Origin: Setomelanomma holmii
Taxonomy: Eukaryota > Ascomycota > Dothideomycetes > Pleosporales > Phaeosphaeriaceae
Assembly: GCA_010015745.1 (NCBI GenBank)
Contig: ML978182.1
Coordinates: 186,001-250,000, forward strand
DNA: 64,000 bases
Reading direction: 5' to 3'
The translations under genes were made by a program, and so were the position numbers. The notes under the pieces are model-generated. The model was not told where the DNA came from and ran no database searches. It worked only from the letters and a program-made list of their open reading frames with translations. Below, one piece after another: positions 47,812-58,904 of this stretch; within the stretch, counting starts at the first letter, position 1, and each line of letters starts with the position of its first letter.

Positions 47812-48931
47812 ATGGTACACTAGGTTGATCCTGAAGATACAAACATCAGCTAATTCGACGTAGTCCACGACACCCACCCCGTACAAGCCCTCCCCACTGT
47901 CCTTCAACAGCCCGCGCCAATCGCCCTTCCGCAGGCCTGGCTCCATCCGTGAGAGCTCTCCATCCACAGTCCGACCATCGACGCCCAGCAGCTCGCCACT
48001 GAAGCCAAAGGATACGCCAACAACGCCCTCGCAAGCAACCCTGCGACAATCAACAGCCAGCAATGCATCGCAGAACCCACCATCATGGCTGAATACACGC
48101 GGCACGGCGACCGCGCCAGAAGCACCACTATCGCCGACACGAAACATACCATCGCCAACGCGCAATGTATCCAACTCGACACAAGGCACTATACGGCCAC
48201 TCAGTACAGCTTCGCTAGCAGCCCGCTTCGATGGCGGAAGAGAGAGCACACCACCACTAGTCGAGCGATCAACGTCAGCAGAAAAGCTGGTTCCAGTAGA
48301 GAAGTTCAAGCCAGTCGATTTCACACCAGTCGACATATTGCCCGTCGAAAGGGCTGTGGAAAGACATGCAGCACGCCCCGCACCATTGACCCGCGCAGTC
48401 ACTAGCGACGCATTGTCCAAGATCCCACCGCCCCTTCTACACAGCATGCGCGAATCTTTCAGCGTCATGGACCGCGATAACGATGGGCATGTCAATTCTG
48501 CAGATGTAGCGGATATGTTGTCTCAATTGGGCCTATCGGCGACGCCGTCGACGCTTTCGACCTATTTTAATGGTGCGCAGTCGATTAATCTGGCGACGTT
48601 CTTGAATACGCTGTCGGACCTACTCGATGGGCTGTCAAGGTCGAGTGAGCTGAGTGCTGCTTTTGAGGCATTTGATGATGGGGATGATGGGCAGATTGAT
48701 TTGGCGGAGTTAAAGGATGCTTTGCTGCACACTGCGCCTGAGCCAGGCGAGCGAAAGCTGACGGAGCGCGAGGCCGACATGGTGGTTGAGGGCTTCAGCG
48801 GTCGGAGAGCTTTCGGAAAAGGTGGCAAGTCCCTGGGCCGTGGGGAGGTGTTCAGGTACCAGGAGTTTATGGCTAGCCTCACGGGTGGAAGTGGTGGTGA
48901 GAATGGGGAAGGTGCTGCCGCGTCTGCATGA
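47812..48931 (+). CDS. EF-hand protein, myosin-II regulatory light chain-like, with ATG-only first exon
   Basis: Exons 47812-47814 (only the ATG) and 47864-48931, joined over a 49-nt intron with GTACAC donor, a GCTAAT branch site and TAG acceptor; 356 residues. The open frame of exon 2 starts exactly after an in-frame TAG that forms the acceptor, and no other Met precedes the conserved part, which supports this odd start. After the start, STTPTPYKPSPLSFNSPRQS continues into a long Ser/Pro/Thr-rich tail including SPTRNIPSPTRNVSN. The C-terminal third holds an EF-hand, FSVMDRDNDGHVNSADVADM, followed by LSQLGLSATPSTL, and a second loop, DDGDDGQIDLAELKD. The arrangement fits fungal regulatory light chains of cytokinetic myosin II, but another calcium sensor is possible. 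Confidence 0.8.
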
Positions 48932-49474
48932 GGTGTTAGTATAGCAGTCATTGTCATAATTTCGACCGGTTTCATCGCGCACTCGTCGCACGATCTCGCA
49001 ATAGAGTATCTGATATAGAACCAGTGTCTATTCGATCAATGCCCTACAAGCCTGGACGCATGTAATGCGTCCAAGTTCCCTCCTTGCTCAATGCAAACAG
49101 GTGAAGACTAGTCTCAAGCACTGGCTGCAGAACTCCTCTTCTCTCGATGGAAACCAGAGGCGCGCTTCATCTGCTTGCCATAAAAGAAGATGTAAGCGAG
49201 TACTGACCACATTACACATCCTCCTTCGATAGAGACATAGAGATATACTCGAGTTCCTTACCAGAAAAGAAGACAAAAACAATAGACATGTAAGAAGGCA
49301 AGAATAAAAAAACAGCACGGCCAAGCCATATATCTTCAGAGGCTCAAGAAGTCGGAGACTCGTGCCATGAATATTCGACAATCTCGCCCTTCACAGCGGC
49401 CTTCCGCGCTCCACTCTCAAGTGGTCGAAATCAGGAGCTACTCCAGATCTATGCTTTTGATGAGCATTCTGAGC
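48932..49474. other. Convergent intergenic region
   Basis: Nothing recognised. A/T-rich near 49260-49330 ('acaaaaacaata', 'aaaaaaac'). Confidence 0.45.
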
Positions 49475-51153
49475 TCATTGCATATACGTCTCGTCCTCTT
49501 CCTCGTCGAAATACTGGAAGTTGTCTTGGTAGCTGGGACGTGAAGCCAGCTTGCGCGACTCGCGGCCATTCCTTGTTCTTAGCTTGTCAATATGACCCGT
49601 CCTGTACGTTCTCGTTGTCTTGGCGTCTTTCCTGCGAGTATAGGAGTATGTAGTGATTCTTTGGCGTTTGTTGATGTTGACCTTGGTGAGCCCGTGTGGA
49701 GTGGAGGGCTCTGCTGTTCCCGAACTGGTAGGTTTGATGGACAATGTAGCGGGCTTCTCTGAACACGCACCGTTGCTGCTGGGTGTCTTCCTTGATCCAC
49801 CGCTCCTGGTATTGACAATCTTCTCCTTCCGCTTGACGGATGTCTGATCGGTTGCTTATTGCCCTGATAGAGCTGGTATGACCACGCTGACTTGTGGTTT
49901 GTTGATTACGCATGAGCAGAACTCGCTAAAGCGTCTGCCGTATGTCTGCAGTCATTCTTGAAAGTCGGCCAGGTCAGATTTCTTAATGACGAACAACGAT
50001 CGTGTTTTCTGAAACTCTTTCAATATGTCCATGGCTTGACTTAAGTGGCCGTCAGTCGCCGAATCGAAGACTGGTGCTCGACCTGAATTCTTGTCGATGG
50101 CAGCGAAAAGAGCAAGGACCAAGAGTATGGGATCCTAGCAGTTCACACTCTGAGCGCAACCGAGCATTGATGTTCGCTTCCAGAGTGTATGATTGAAGTG
50201 TGGATCCTTTGTCACAACATTGAGTTGGGGTGATTTCCTGCCTTCCCGGGAGGCGATGAACACAGCCAACTGATGCGTCATTCCATTCTGGCCGTTCACG
50301 AAAGGTCGGAATATGACCTTAGCTGCCAATTGATCAGTGGCTGTGATCGAAGCGTTTAAGATGATGAAAACTTACTCAGAGGGTTGCTCAAATCAATGAG
50401 CTCCCGTGTTTGATCGCGTACGTAAGAGACAGTGGCTTTCTCAACATCGATGCGTAGCAGGCCCATATCGTCTCCACTTGGAGCTACCACCCTTGATCAC
50501 CTCATGAAGGTATGATCCCTTGTGGTTGGAATGCCAGCAGCGCTCTTCACGCGCTTGCTGGATGTGTCAGAAGTCTCGTGGGTGGTTATGCACTTGACTT
50601 TGCTCGTCCTAGGAGGCGGGTTGGTGGTCCATGCGTATGACTTTGCAGTCGCTCCAGAGTTGGCGGTACCAAGCTTTTCCACGGAAGCCTTTGCTGGGAG
50701 AACATGTATCGTTTCTGATGCTTCACGAGCTGAACCCTGTGTCTGATGGGCACCTTTTGTGCACTGAACCTTACGGGAACATTCCCTAGACCTAGCACTG
50801 GCTGCCACGGGTGGGTGATTCGTTAGAACGGATATCAATGGTTGAGAAGTGTTGGTCAAAACGCTGGGACGATCCTTTCGCTGGATATCCACAGGCTCCT
50901 CCCTCGTTGAAGCACTAGGTTCAGTCGTGACATCGAAACTCCAATGGCTTGACTCCCTGCTTGTATAGGGGCGCTTCTGCGTGCTCTTCAGGATGACCTT
51001 CAATTCGAAATTGTCTAAGGTCAAACCCACGACAGTGATCTCTCCTAGCTGAGAATTCGGCATGGTGGAACTGGTGGAATCGCTGAAGAGATCGTCTGGA
51101 GCGCTATGGGATGTGTCAGCATCTGAGTTCGAACAGAACGACGACACATACAT
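49475..51153 (-). pseudogene. Unrecognised gene with three in-frame nonsense codons
   Basis: A single conceptual protein of 525 residues is read across two introns (50323-50375, and 49844-49891 with GTCAGC donor): exons 50376-51153, 49892-50322 and 49475-49843. Phase is kept throughout. It is broken by TGA at 50497-50499, TAG at 50135-50137 and TGA at 49952-49954. Between stops the text is protein-like: VSYVRDQTRELIDLSN, FRPFVNGQNGMTHQLAVF, FAAIDKNSGRAPVFDS, and a basic tail NINKRQRITTYSYTRR ending in DEEEDETYMQ. Ser/Thr-rich N-terminus. I recognise no family. Each stop could come from one C:G to T:A change (CGA, TGG or CAG), consistent with RIP-type inactivation. Shorter authentic genes separated by real stops is the alternative. 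Confidence 0.62.
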
Positions 51154-52025
51154 ATCTCAACTCAGGTAGGATGAAGAGAGCCAGGGCCTAGACAGTCTAG
51201 GGAAATCAGTGCTCTATAGCACAAGGCAGAGGTCCATGGGTGTCAAAACTTACAAGGCAAAGTGGACAAATCCAGACAGAATACTCTCTAGCTCTTGCTA
51301 GAGGTTTAGGAAGAGCTAAGGGCTGGATAGCACTATAAGCATTAGTAGAAGAATAGCACGAGAGAGAACTCTATACCTAGCAGTGTAAAGCTGATGGAGA
51401 AGGTGCACAGAAGAACAAGATCTAGGCTCTAGTTCGTTTGGGCTTCAGCTAAAACAGCCAAGGGACAAAATTCTCACTAGCAGAAGGATTGAGAACTGAA
51501 GAGAATAGAGAAAAGCAGGGAGAAGAAAAGGAGATAATAGATCCTGAAGCGATTCAACGAAGAAAGATAAGACAGGCTCAGATATTTGAACCCAGAAATA
51601 TGGCTTAGGAAGATACTCGAGAAATGGGAATGAGGCCGTCGTCAAGGAAACGAGGTCTAAGATAGATTCACGTACCTATCCAACAGCATACCTTGCAACC
51701 TTTTGGAGACCGTTTGTTGTTCCTGAAAAATTCAGGCCCTGCAGTTCTTATGTCACATCCTGACCTTCGTGCACGATTGTCGTACCAGAAAATTCACGTC
51801 CTGCAAGAGCCATGCTCGCTTTTGCCTATCTTGAAGGGGAATTCAGTCCATACAAACGAAGGAGTCGTGGATGGCCGTACTGATGAATATCAAAACGCCA
51901 ATCAGAGTCGATGCAACCCACGAACGCATGATACCAATGACTTTCCGACTCCACTCCGCTAACATTGCTTACCTTTGCCCCTTTTCGACGTTTCCACGCA
52001 TGGAGCTCGACCACAAGTTTGTTTG
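51154..52025. other. Intergenic, purine-rich with CTAG hairpins
   Basis: The plus strand from about 51280 to 51570 is A/G-rich and repeatedly contains CTAG; 'ctctagctcttgctagag' (near 51286-51303) is an inverted repeat. It resembles eroded repeat sequence, but no terminal repeats or coding were found. Confidence 0.4.
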
Positions 52026-53518
52026 TCAGTCGAGTCGCGGTGCAACATACTTCGCCTTGAATTCAAGACATTCCTGGATGGCATCAAGCACGACCTGCAC
52101 GCGCTCCGGACCAATGAAGTGGGACCTTTCGTCCCCACCACCTGCATTGTTGCCATAGATCTTCGCTTCCTTGCCTTTGTAGTCTATGCAGAAGAAGCTC
52201 TAACGGCTCTTCTTTTGGTACAGCTGGAGCTGGTGGTCGCCAAAGTAGTGGCTGTGCTTGAGGCGATTGGAAACAACCTCGCCTGTGACGTGTTAGAAAA
52301 GGGTCATACCAATCTTATCTCAAAGGCAGGCAGTACGAGACGCTCACACCGAGGTAGGTCGAGGCGATCCAGTGTGAGCTTCGCGCCGTCTTCGTATTCA
52401 TTGTAGGACTCCCAGAGCAGAACGTGATGAACGAGATCAACTTGCAGCCTGCCTTCCTCTTCTTTTTCGTCACCATTGCGATAGCCTTCGATGAAAATGT
52501 GTTTGTAAGCACGGTAGTCAGCCGCTGGCTCAGCCTGGCGCTTTTGTCGATATGGATCTCTTGGCTCGTTGAATGTCTGGAACACAGTCGCTACAGCATT
52601 CGTGAAGGTATGAGCAGATCCAGCGACCGTTGTAAATTTGTCTTCGGGGTAGTTCATGATTGGTATAGTCTCATCGTGCTCTGTCAAGTCTACGACGTTT
52701 GGGAACAAGTCCAACTCCTCCTCCAAGGACACCGATTTGGTGCTTGTCTGAACACCGGTGCCGATCATACATTTCGCTCTGATCTGAACGCCTGCGTGCT
52801 TTACGAAAGGCGCCGTGGTTTGTATTTTCGCACTTCGAGTCGCTTGGCTGACTGTCTGAATCTTTGCATCACGCATTGTGATTCCCCATTCTTGAAAGTC
52901 GTGCATGTTGAGCAATGCCTCATTCACTGGTAGCTGTGTGCGAGATAGACCAGGATTCCCAGTAGCGATGTCGGCGGCTGCTGAAGGTCCAGCTTGAGGG
53001 ATCTCCTGATACGTAGGCAGGTCTTCAAAATTACGACCATCGTACTGAAAGGCGAGTGTGCTTCCGAAGGCACCGTCAAAGCGGACCTCTAGAAATCCAT
53101 GAACATCCTCAAGGAACATTTCGAGGCCCAACGAGACAATTGACTGGCCAGATGCAGCTTCTCGAGCATATTCTATCTCGACAGTGTCGTCAATGTCGCT
53201 CCTCCGGAAGGTGTACTGAACGACAAACGTTTTGTCGACTGTGAAGCGAAGCTCCAGCTTGCCATTAAGCTTGACGAGACTCAAGCTTAAGCCATTGCTG
53301 TCAATTCTTTGGGCCATGATGCGATCGTGATTTGAGTTCCTGCAAGTACTGGCTTCACGTCGGGAGCTGTGGCTTCGATGGTGGGCCCTCCCGACTTCGC
53401 CAGGTCGTGCCGGCTTCTGAGAACCTGTATTGATGGTTGTAGGCACGTGTGGAATCGGAAGATCAAATGAATGGTGCAGGCGGCTTTGCTGACGCAGCTT
53501 GACTGGGTCGAAGGACAT
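52026..53518 (-). pseudogene. Unrecognised gene with one premature TAG
   Basis: Exons 52348-53518 and 52026-52282, 65-nt intron with GTGAGC donor and CTAAC branch; 475 codons. A TAG at 52200-52202 splits it. Upstream, a His/Ser/Arg-rich start leads to LNGKLELRFTVDKTFVVQYT and GFLEVRFDGAFGSTLAFQYD, suggesting a beta-rich domain. After the TAG the frame continues convincingly: SFFCIDYKGKEAKIYGNN, FIGPERVQVVLDAIQECLEF, ending in TGA. The stop could be CAG or TGG mutated to TAG. If the TAG is the genuine end, the protein is about 418 residues. No family recognised; adjacent gene at 49475-51153 shows the same kind of damage. Confidence 0.6.
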
Positions 53519-54324
53519 ATGAGGTCAAGGCACACAACTTTCCGAGGTGGGCTAAGGAGCGCTTTACAAGCCTGATCTCATGCTGCGAAACCTAGCTCAT
53601 GGGTGAGGGAAGACTCGAGCTTCACCAAGTGCGTAACCCTGCATCAGTGAGCGCTAGTGACAGGCGAGAGGGAAAGTCCCACAACGACCCCGGTGGAAGT
53701 GGTTCGGATCTCGGTCTGCAGAGTAGGAAAGCCACGCCGAATGAGACAAGTGACATGAGAGAAGAAGAAAGCAGGTGTAAGGAAGAGAATCTGGGCTCAA
53801 CAGGCTGTGGAATAGTCTGAACATAGGGTACTGCTCGCAGCGCGGTCGTTAGTGAGTCGTCTATGTGAGCTAGTCAGCTTGAAATGCGATTCGCATGCTA
53901 TGCTGCACCAGCCATTGCTGCATGATGTGCTTCGTGCAGAAGTGCTAACAGTAGCCGCGGGACTTCATTCAGAGATTGCCCTATCGCCGACAGTGTTCGT
54001 ACTGATACGTATTTGTCGATCATAGTTCTCGATGTTCACGGTTCTCGGCGTGAAGGTCCTTGCTGACATGCTGGAGAATGATAGCATCAAAAGCGAATCA
54101 GATCGTCTTTCGAAGCCTCATGCCGGTACGAATGTCATAGGATTTCTTTTGGCGAACGCAGGAAAGCATGATTTGACGCTTGTGTCGTGAAATAGCCGGC
54201 TTGAGGTGGAAGCGACGAAAGACCCTTGAATGCCAAGACCATGGGCCGACGAAACTCCGGGCGGACGCGCCTTACGCAAGCTGTCCACAAGAGCTCAATC
54301 GTCACTTCTTCAACAACCACCAAG
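53519..54324. other. Divergent intergenic region, no gene recognised
   Basis: Upstream of Swp1 (plus) and of the damaged minus-strand gene. Small open frames only. Confidence 0.5.
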
Positions 54325-55290
54325 ATGAGGGTCTTGAGCAGTCTTGTTTCTTCGCTCTTCCTTTCGGGCGCAGCAATCGTGTCTGCAGCATCCTCCTGGA
54401 GTTTCGAAGATGCTACTGTGTCAATCTCGACTAAAGGTGCTGGCGTTGGTGGAGGCTCAAAAGACAAGTGGGCTTACCTACATAACTACGACCATTTCCA
54501 GGCTCTGACAATATACAGGCTGAACCCTTCGACGCCTCTGGCCAAATCAGTATCATTGGGCGCAGGTGACACATTAAAGCTCGTCCTCACGAATGTTGAT
54601 GGAAAGACTGCAAAGCGACCGCATCAGGCGTTCCTGACATTGACGGACCCGACCACTGGCTTGGAAGAGTCATTCGTGCTCAGCGTGAAAGAGAGTGGCA
54701 AGGGAAAGGTCGACTTGGTATGATGCTATGGATACTCGCGAAAACGAAGCTGATTCCCGCAGTCCCAGAAAGACCTACCACATCAATTCCTCACATCCTC
54801 GAAACCACTCGCCGCGTCGATCGTCATCGGATCTTTCGGCTCCTCTGCACCATACAAGAGCAAGGTCTTTGATCTTCAAGTATCCCGCGATCCCAACGTT
54901 CCCCTCACCATCCCCGAGGCGCCCCTTCGCTACGCTGCCGTGCCTGAGATCCACCACATTTTCCGGTCCGACCCCAAATCGCCCCCCAAGATCATAACAC
55001 TGGTGTTTGCTGCCGCCGTAATTGGCGCGCTGCCAGTGCTGCTTGGTGTATGGATGTCGCTGGGTGCGAATGCTAATCATCTGAGTAAGGCTCTCGGCGA
55101 TGCGCCTGTATCGCATGCACTCTTCTATGGCTCAATTTTGGCCATGGAGGGCATATTCTTCATGTACTACACCAGCTGGAACCTGTTCCAGACCCTCCCG
55201 GCGGCCGGTGTGGTTGGCTTTTTCGCCTTCTTGAGCGGTAGCAGGGCCTTGACTGAGGTGCAGGAGCGTCGATTGGCGGGACTGAGATGA
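54325..55290 (+). CDS. swp1: Oligosaccharyltransferase subunit Swp1/ribophorin II
   Basis: Exons 54325-54717 and 54763-55290 (acceptor at 54769 is equally in phase); about 306 residues. The N-terminus MRVLSSLVSSLFLSGAAIVSA is a signal peptide. A lumenal beta-rich domain (SWSFEDATVSISTKG, HQAFLTLTDPTTGLEESF) is followed by PEIHHIFRSDPKSPPKIITL, which matches the 'HxFRxxxxxPPxxis' junction before the membrane part of ribophorin II/Swp1, and then three hydrophobic helices. Known role: non-catalytic subunit of the ER OST complex for N-glycosylation. The start at 54325 places the signal peptide at the N-terminus. Confidence 0.92.
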
Positions 55291-55960
55291 GGAAGCACAG
55301 GATACAAGAAGGAATGCACGTTCATGTACTATATATCTAAGGAGCACTGGGTAGCCTGAACGGCTAGTAAAAGCTTATGGGTTGATAGAAAGGCATTGGA
55401 AATTTTTCATACTTCTCGAGGCTGCACGGGGAATGTGGCAGCTAGGAGGTCATTGCTCGGGATTTGACCTGATTTTTGGTGGCAATATTGACAAGGCCGC
55501 CAGTGACGGCGAAGTTAAGAAGTGTTTCCATGAACGCTCCCCATTGCGGTTTCCCATTCAGCTTTCCTTCCCTCTAACTTGCAGCCCAGAGCATAAAATT
55601 CACAAATCAGCCACTTTAGCGGCACAGTCTCCTGTATCATGACCGCGCAACGGACACGGAGGTTTACTTCTTCGTCTTCGTTCAATGCTGACATCGTTGG
55701 CTGTGATTGGTTAACAACACGCCTTCATGCACACCCGCCTGCGGCCTCGTCGACACAGCCGTTCACCTCAGAGAAAGGCAGCTGCTCAGCCGCAGCTGTC
55801 CCCTTCCCTCGATGCAAAACACAACAATGTTGCGCTTGGGACTCCGTCGTCTCACAACGCATATTCAGCACGCCTCGCTGCGTAGAATGACCTCGAATTT
55901 CCTAGTGTCGTGGTGTCAGTGCCGTGGCCATTACCCGCATGGATGATTGCACCCAGCCTC
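55291..55960. other. Intergenic, no gene recognised
   Basis: Short open frames, including a 39-codon plus-strand frame starting MLRLGLRRLTTHIQH near 55828 that resembles a mitochondrial presequence; no downstream exon supports it. Confidence 0.4.
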
Positions 55961-58360
55961 GTGCCTTGACCAGCAACTTCAATACTCAATCACGTCGCAA
56001 CAGCGAATGAAGGAAAAGCTGGAAGCCAGGAAGATTGCCTCGAAGGTCAAGTGGCCCTCTCACGAGATGAAGAGACGTCAGCAGCGTCTGCTGATGAAGA
56101 GACTTCGACTGGAGACATTGATCCTCAGAAGGAGGACAGAATTGTCATCGAGGACTGGTCGCAAACCGCCAGAGGGTCTCACGTAGACTTCGATCACGCT
56201 GAGACTGTACCTCTCGAACAAGGTGAGCAGACCCGATACCTGATCTATAACATACTGATGGTGGTCCCGAGGTCGTTTTCTTGGTCGAGGTGCTATGGGC
56301 GATGTGTATGAGACCACGATCCAAGGAAAAAAGCTGGCACACAAGCATATAGTTGCCATACGCAAGATCGGCAATAGAGACAAGAAAGAAATCAAAATTC
56401 TCAAGAGAATGTCATCTCACAATCACATGATCTAACTGGTTGGAACCTACGCATACCGCCGATTCACAGGCATACTCCTATACCCCGTGGCAGTTTGTGA
56501 TCTCCACATCTTTTTCGAAGATGTAGAAGCTTGGACATCGTTGGGCGATGAATTCGATACTCGCTCGACACGTCTCCGTGCTCTGGAAATTGCAGCAAAA
56601 GAACGTCTGGAAGCACTTGAGTATGACTTTCCTGTTTCAAAGAATGCAGGCTGGGCTCGGCTCGTTTGTCGTATGATTGGGTGTCTGATCTCGGCGATCA
56701 ATTTCGTGCACGATCAGCGGATAGGCCGCAAGGATCTCAAGCCTTCGAACGTTCTCCTGTCACGAGGCTGTCTCTGGTTGAGTGACTTCGGAAGCGCCAC
56801 AGACTTTTCTATGATGTCTCAAAGCGCAACAAACAACGAACGCGGCACTCCTCACTACTTCGCTCCTGAAGTAAGTGCGACTAGGTTCCGCCTATCAAGT
56901 AAGGCACCGCTGATTGTACCCGCTATTCCAGGTAGCATCATGGCAGCCAAATGGCCGGGTTGCCGACGTGTGCTCCTTAGATTGCATCCTCTTGGAGATT
57001 ATAACATTACACGACAGAGGTACCCTAGACCACATACGACATAATCGCTCATCAGATCCCGCATTTCATGAAAATCTTGACCAAGTATCTACCTGGTGTA
57101 GGTTGAGCATAGGCACGACATTTCAAAGACGACGACTGTTATGGTACATACGGCAAGAGGTTATGGCTTTGCTTGAAAAGGATCCTATGGCACGTCTTAC
57201 TGCGAAGCAGCTACTTCACAGATGCGTCGGGTATGACTGCGCTGAGGCTGATTCACATGGCGCCTCTGTATTCGGCGACTGCTGTAGACATCATATCATC
57301 TTTGCCAAAGATCTAGAAGAGGAACGATCGAAGCATTCGAAACAGAAGAGCAGGAGCAAGAAAGCCCTCGATGATACTCGAGAATGGCTTACGAAGGAGC
57401 GGAGCACAGTCCAAGACCGCGAGGTGCAGTGGAAGCTCTCAACACGGAGAACGCGTCGTTCAAGAAGTCCAATTCTCGGTCGAGAAGGACTCTCGAGGAA
57501 GAAAGAGAAAAATCGCTGATTATGGACAAACGTCACAATGCAGAGATCACCGGGCTACAGAGTGAGATTGCAGTCCTCAAGAGAGTCATGGTGGCTGAGT
57601 ATAAGAGAGGATGGAGAGACCAGATGAGGAGAACAGATTCGATAAGAGCGGCGAATACCGTGCTTCGAGAAAGCCTCATTAAAGTTGAAGCACAACCTCG
57701 CTCCAAAGAAGATCAGTCCCAGCCGCCAACGTTCTCGAATCCGATTCTTTGCCAATGTCTGAGCAAGCAGCTTCACCCACGATCAGAACGATCCCGCGGA
57801 CGCAAAAACCCAGAGATAGAACGTTAGAATTACCCATCACTCCCACTGAACAACGAAAGGCATCCGAGACGAAAACTACCAAAGCGGTCAGGCATTTCCT
57901 GAAAAATTTCCCCGTAGGCTCCAAAGATGGGCGAGTCAAAGCTCCTTTCTCCACCTCCCGTCCCTCCACGAGATCCTTGGGACGACGAAGGGAATCACAC
58001 ACTTCGTGAATACGTTTACCGATAGCCTCCTCCTGTACTTTCACGAGATCTTTGGGATAACGACGGGGATCACACAGGTCCAAATACGTTTACCAGACGT
58101 CTTCTCCACGAGACCTGTTGGGCAGCGAAGCGGATAACCACCCAGGTCCTGAATACGTCGACATACCAGAAGGCTTGTGAGAATACACGAGCGGTATCGC
58201 GTCTCGAAATTCAGCGAATGCTGAAAGTGATGGAAATGGAACGACGAACAAGGAGTAGTAAACATAGGGTGACGATTGAGGAAAGTAGAAATCGAAGAAA
58301 GCGGTTGATGAGCGGAATAGAAAGCAGGAGAAATCACACGCGAAAGGTAGGATTATAGCG
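55961..58360 (+). pseudogene. Decayed Ser/Thr protein kinase with coiled coil and repeat tail
   Basis: Reading across introns at 56222-56269 and 56872-56931, a kinase domain is clear: GRFLGRGAMGDVYE (Gly loop), HIVAIRKIGNRD (Lys), a catalytic loop reading RIGRKDLKPSNVLL (usually HRDLKPSN), LWLSDFGSATDF (DFG) and GTPHYFAPEVASWQ. The C-terminal lobe and a coiled coil follow (LDDTREWLTKERSTVQDREV, then LEEEREKSLIMDKRHN). Damage: TAA at 56433-56435 replacing a likely CAA, missing bases near 57428 and 57720 that shift frame, and no clear start codon in the first exon. C-terminal tandem repeats start at 57967. It looks like a relic of a fungus-specific kinase family; the specific role is unknown. 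Start and end are approximate. Confidence 0.68.
57967..58172 (+). repeat. Three imperfect ~65-75-bp tandem repeats in kinase tail
   Basis: Units begin CACGAGA at 57967, 58042 and 58107 and share GGGA..ACGA..GGGGATCACAC...AATACGT text. In one plus-strand frame they read as a degenerate ~22-residue unit (RDPWDDEGNHTLREYVYR, RDLWDNDGDHTGP, RDLLGSEADNHPGPEYV). Unit lengths of 75 and 65 bp show the frame is no longer kept. Confidence 0.7.
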
Positions 58361-58904
58361 GAGGCCGGTCCTTTGTGGGGTTATTCCTCAGAGGACGACG
58401 AGCTGGATCGACCAATAAATTCTGCGTACACCTCTTTTGTGGAGTTTCAGACTCATTCTATGTTCTGTTCCTCATTACCGCCAATTTCGACCGCACCAAC
58501 GCATCATGCTAAGGATTCTGAGGGTCTGGAAAGCCTTCTAGCTCCACTTCCTTCCTAAAGATTACACAATGTGTAGAACCACTATAATGCAACATGCTGA
58601 GCTTATCACTCTTCTTGACCCTTTAGCCCTCCTTGACTGTGATGTCGCATGTGCTTACCTCTGTCACACCGACTCCTAAGAAGCACACAAGGCCTAAATC
58701 TTTGTTGGCTGCCTCAGTATGTTCATAATCAATATCATGGAGTCTCGAAAGGATCAGATTCATTCTCATTCGCTTTTCAAACAGTTCCTGCATCACAAAA
58801 ACTCTCGTACTACCTATCCCTCTGCACCTCTCTATCAAAATCATACCCCTGCGCCACCCACTCCTCATACACCTCCCTCCCCTCCCCGCTCATAAATTCA
58901 CACA
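58361..58904. other. Convergent intergenic region
   Basis: Nothing recognised apart from the likely 3' flanks of the neighbours. Confidence 0.45.

Noticed and set aside
49952..50499. Selenocysteine or programmed readthrough of TGA codons
   Set aside because: Fungi of this group lack selenocysteine machinery as a rule, and a TAG interrupts the same chain; mutational nonsense is simpler.
51286..51303. CTAG-containing hairpin as a MITE end
   Set aside because: No matching distant inverted repeat or target duplication found.
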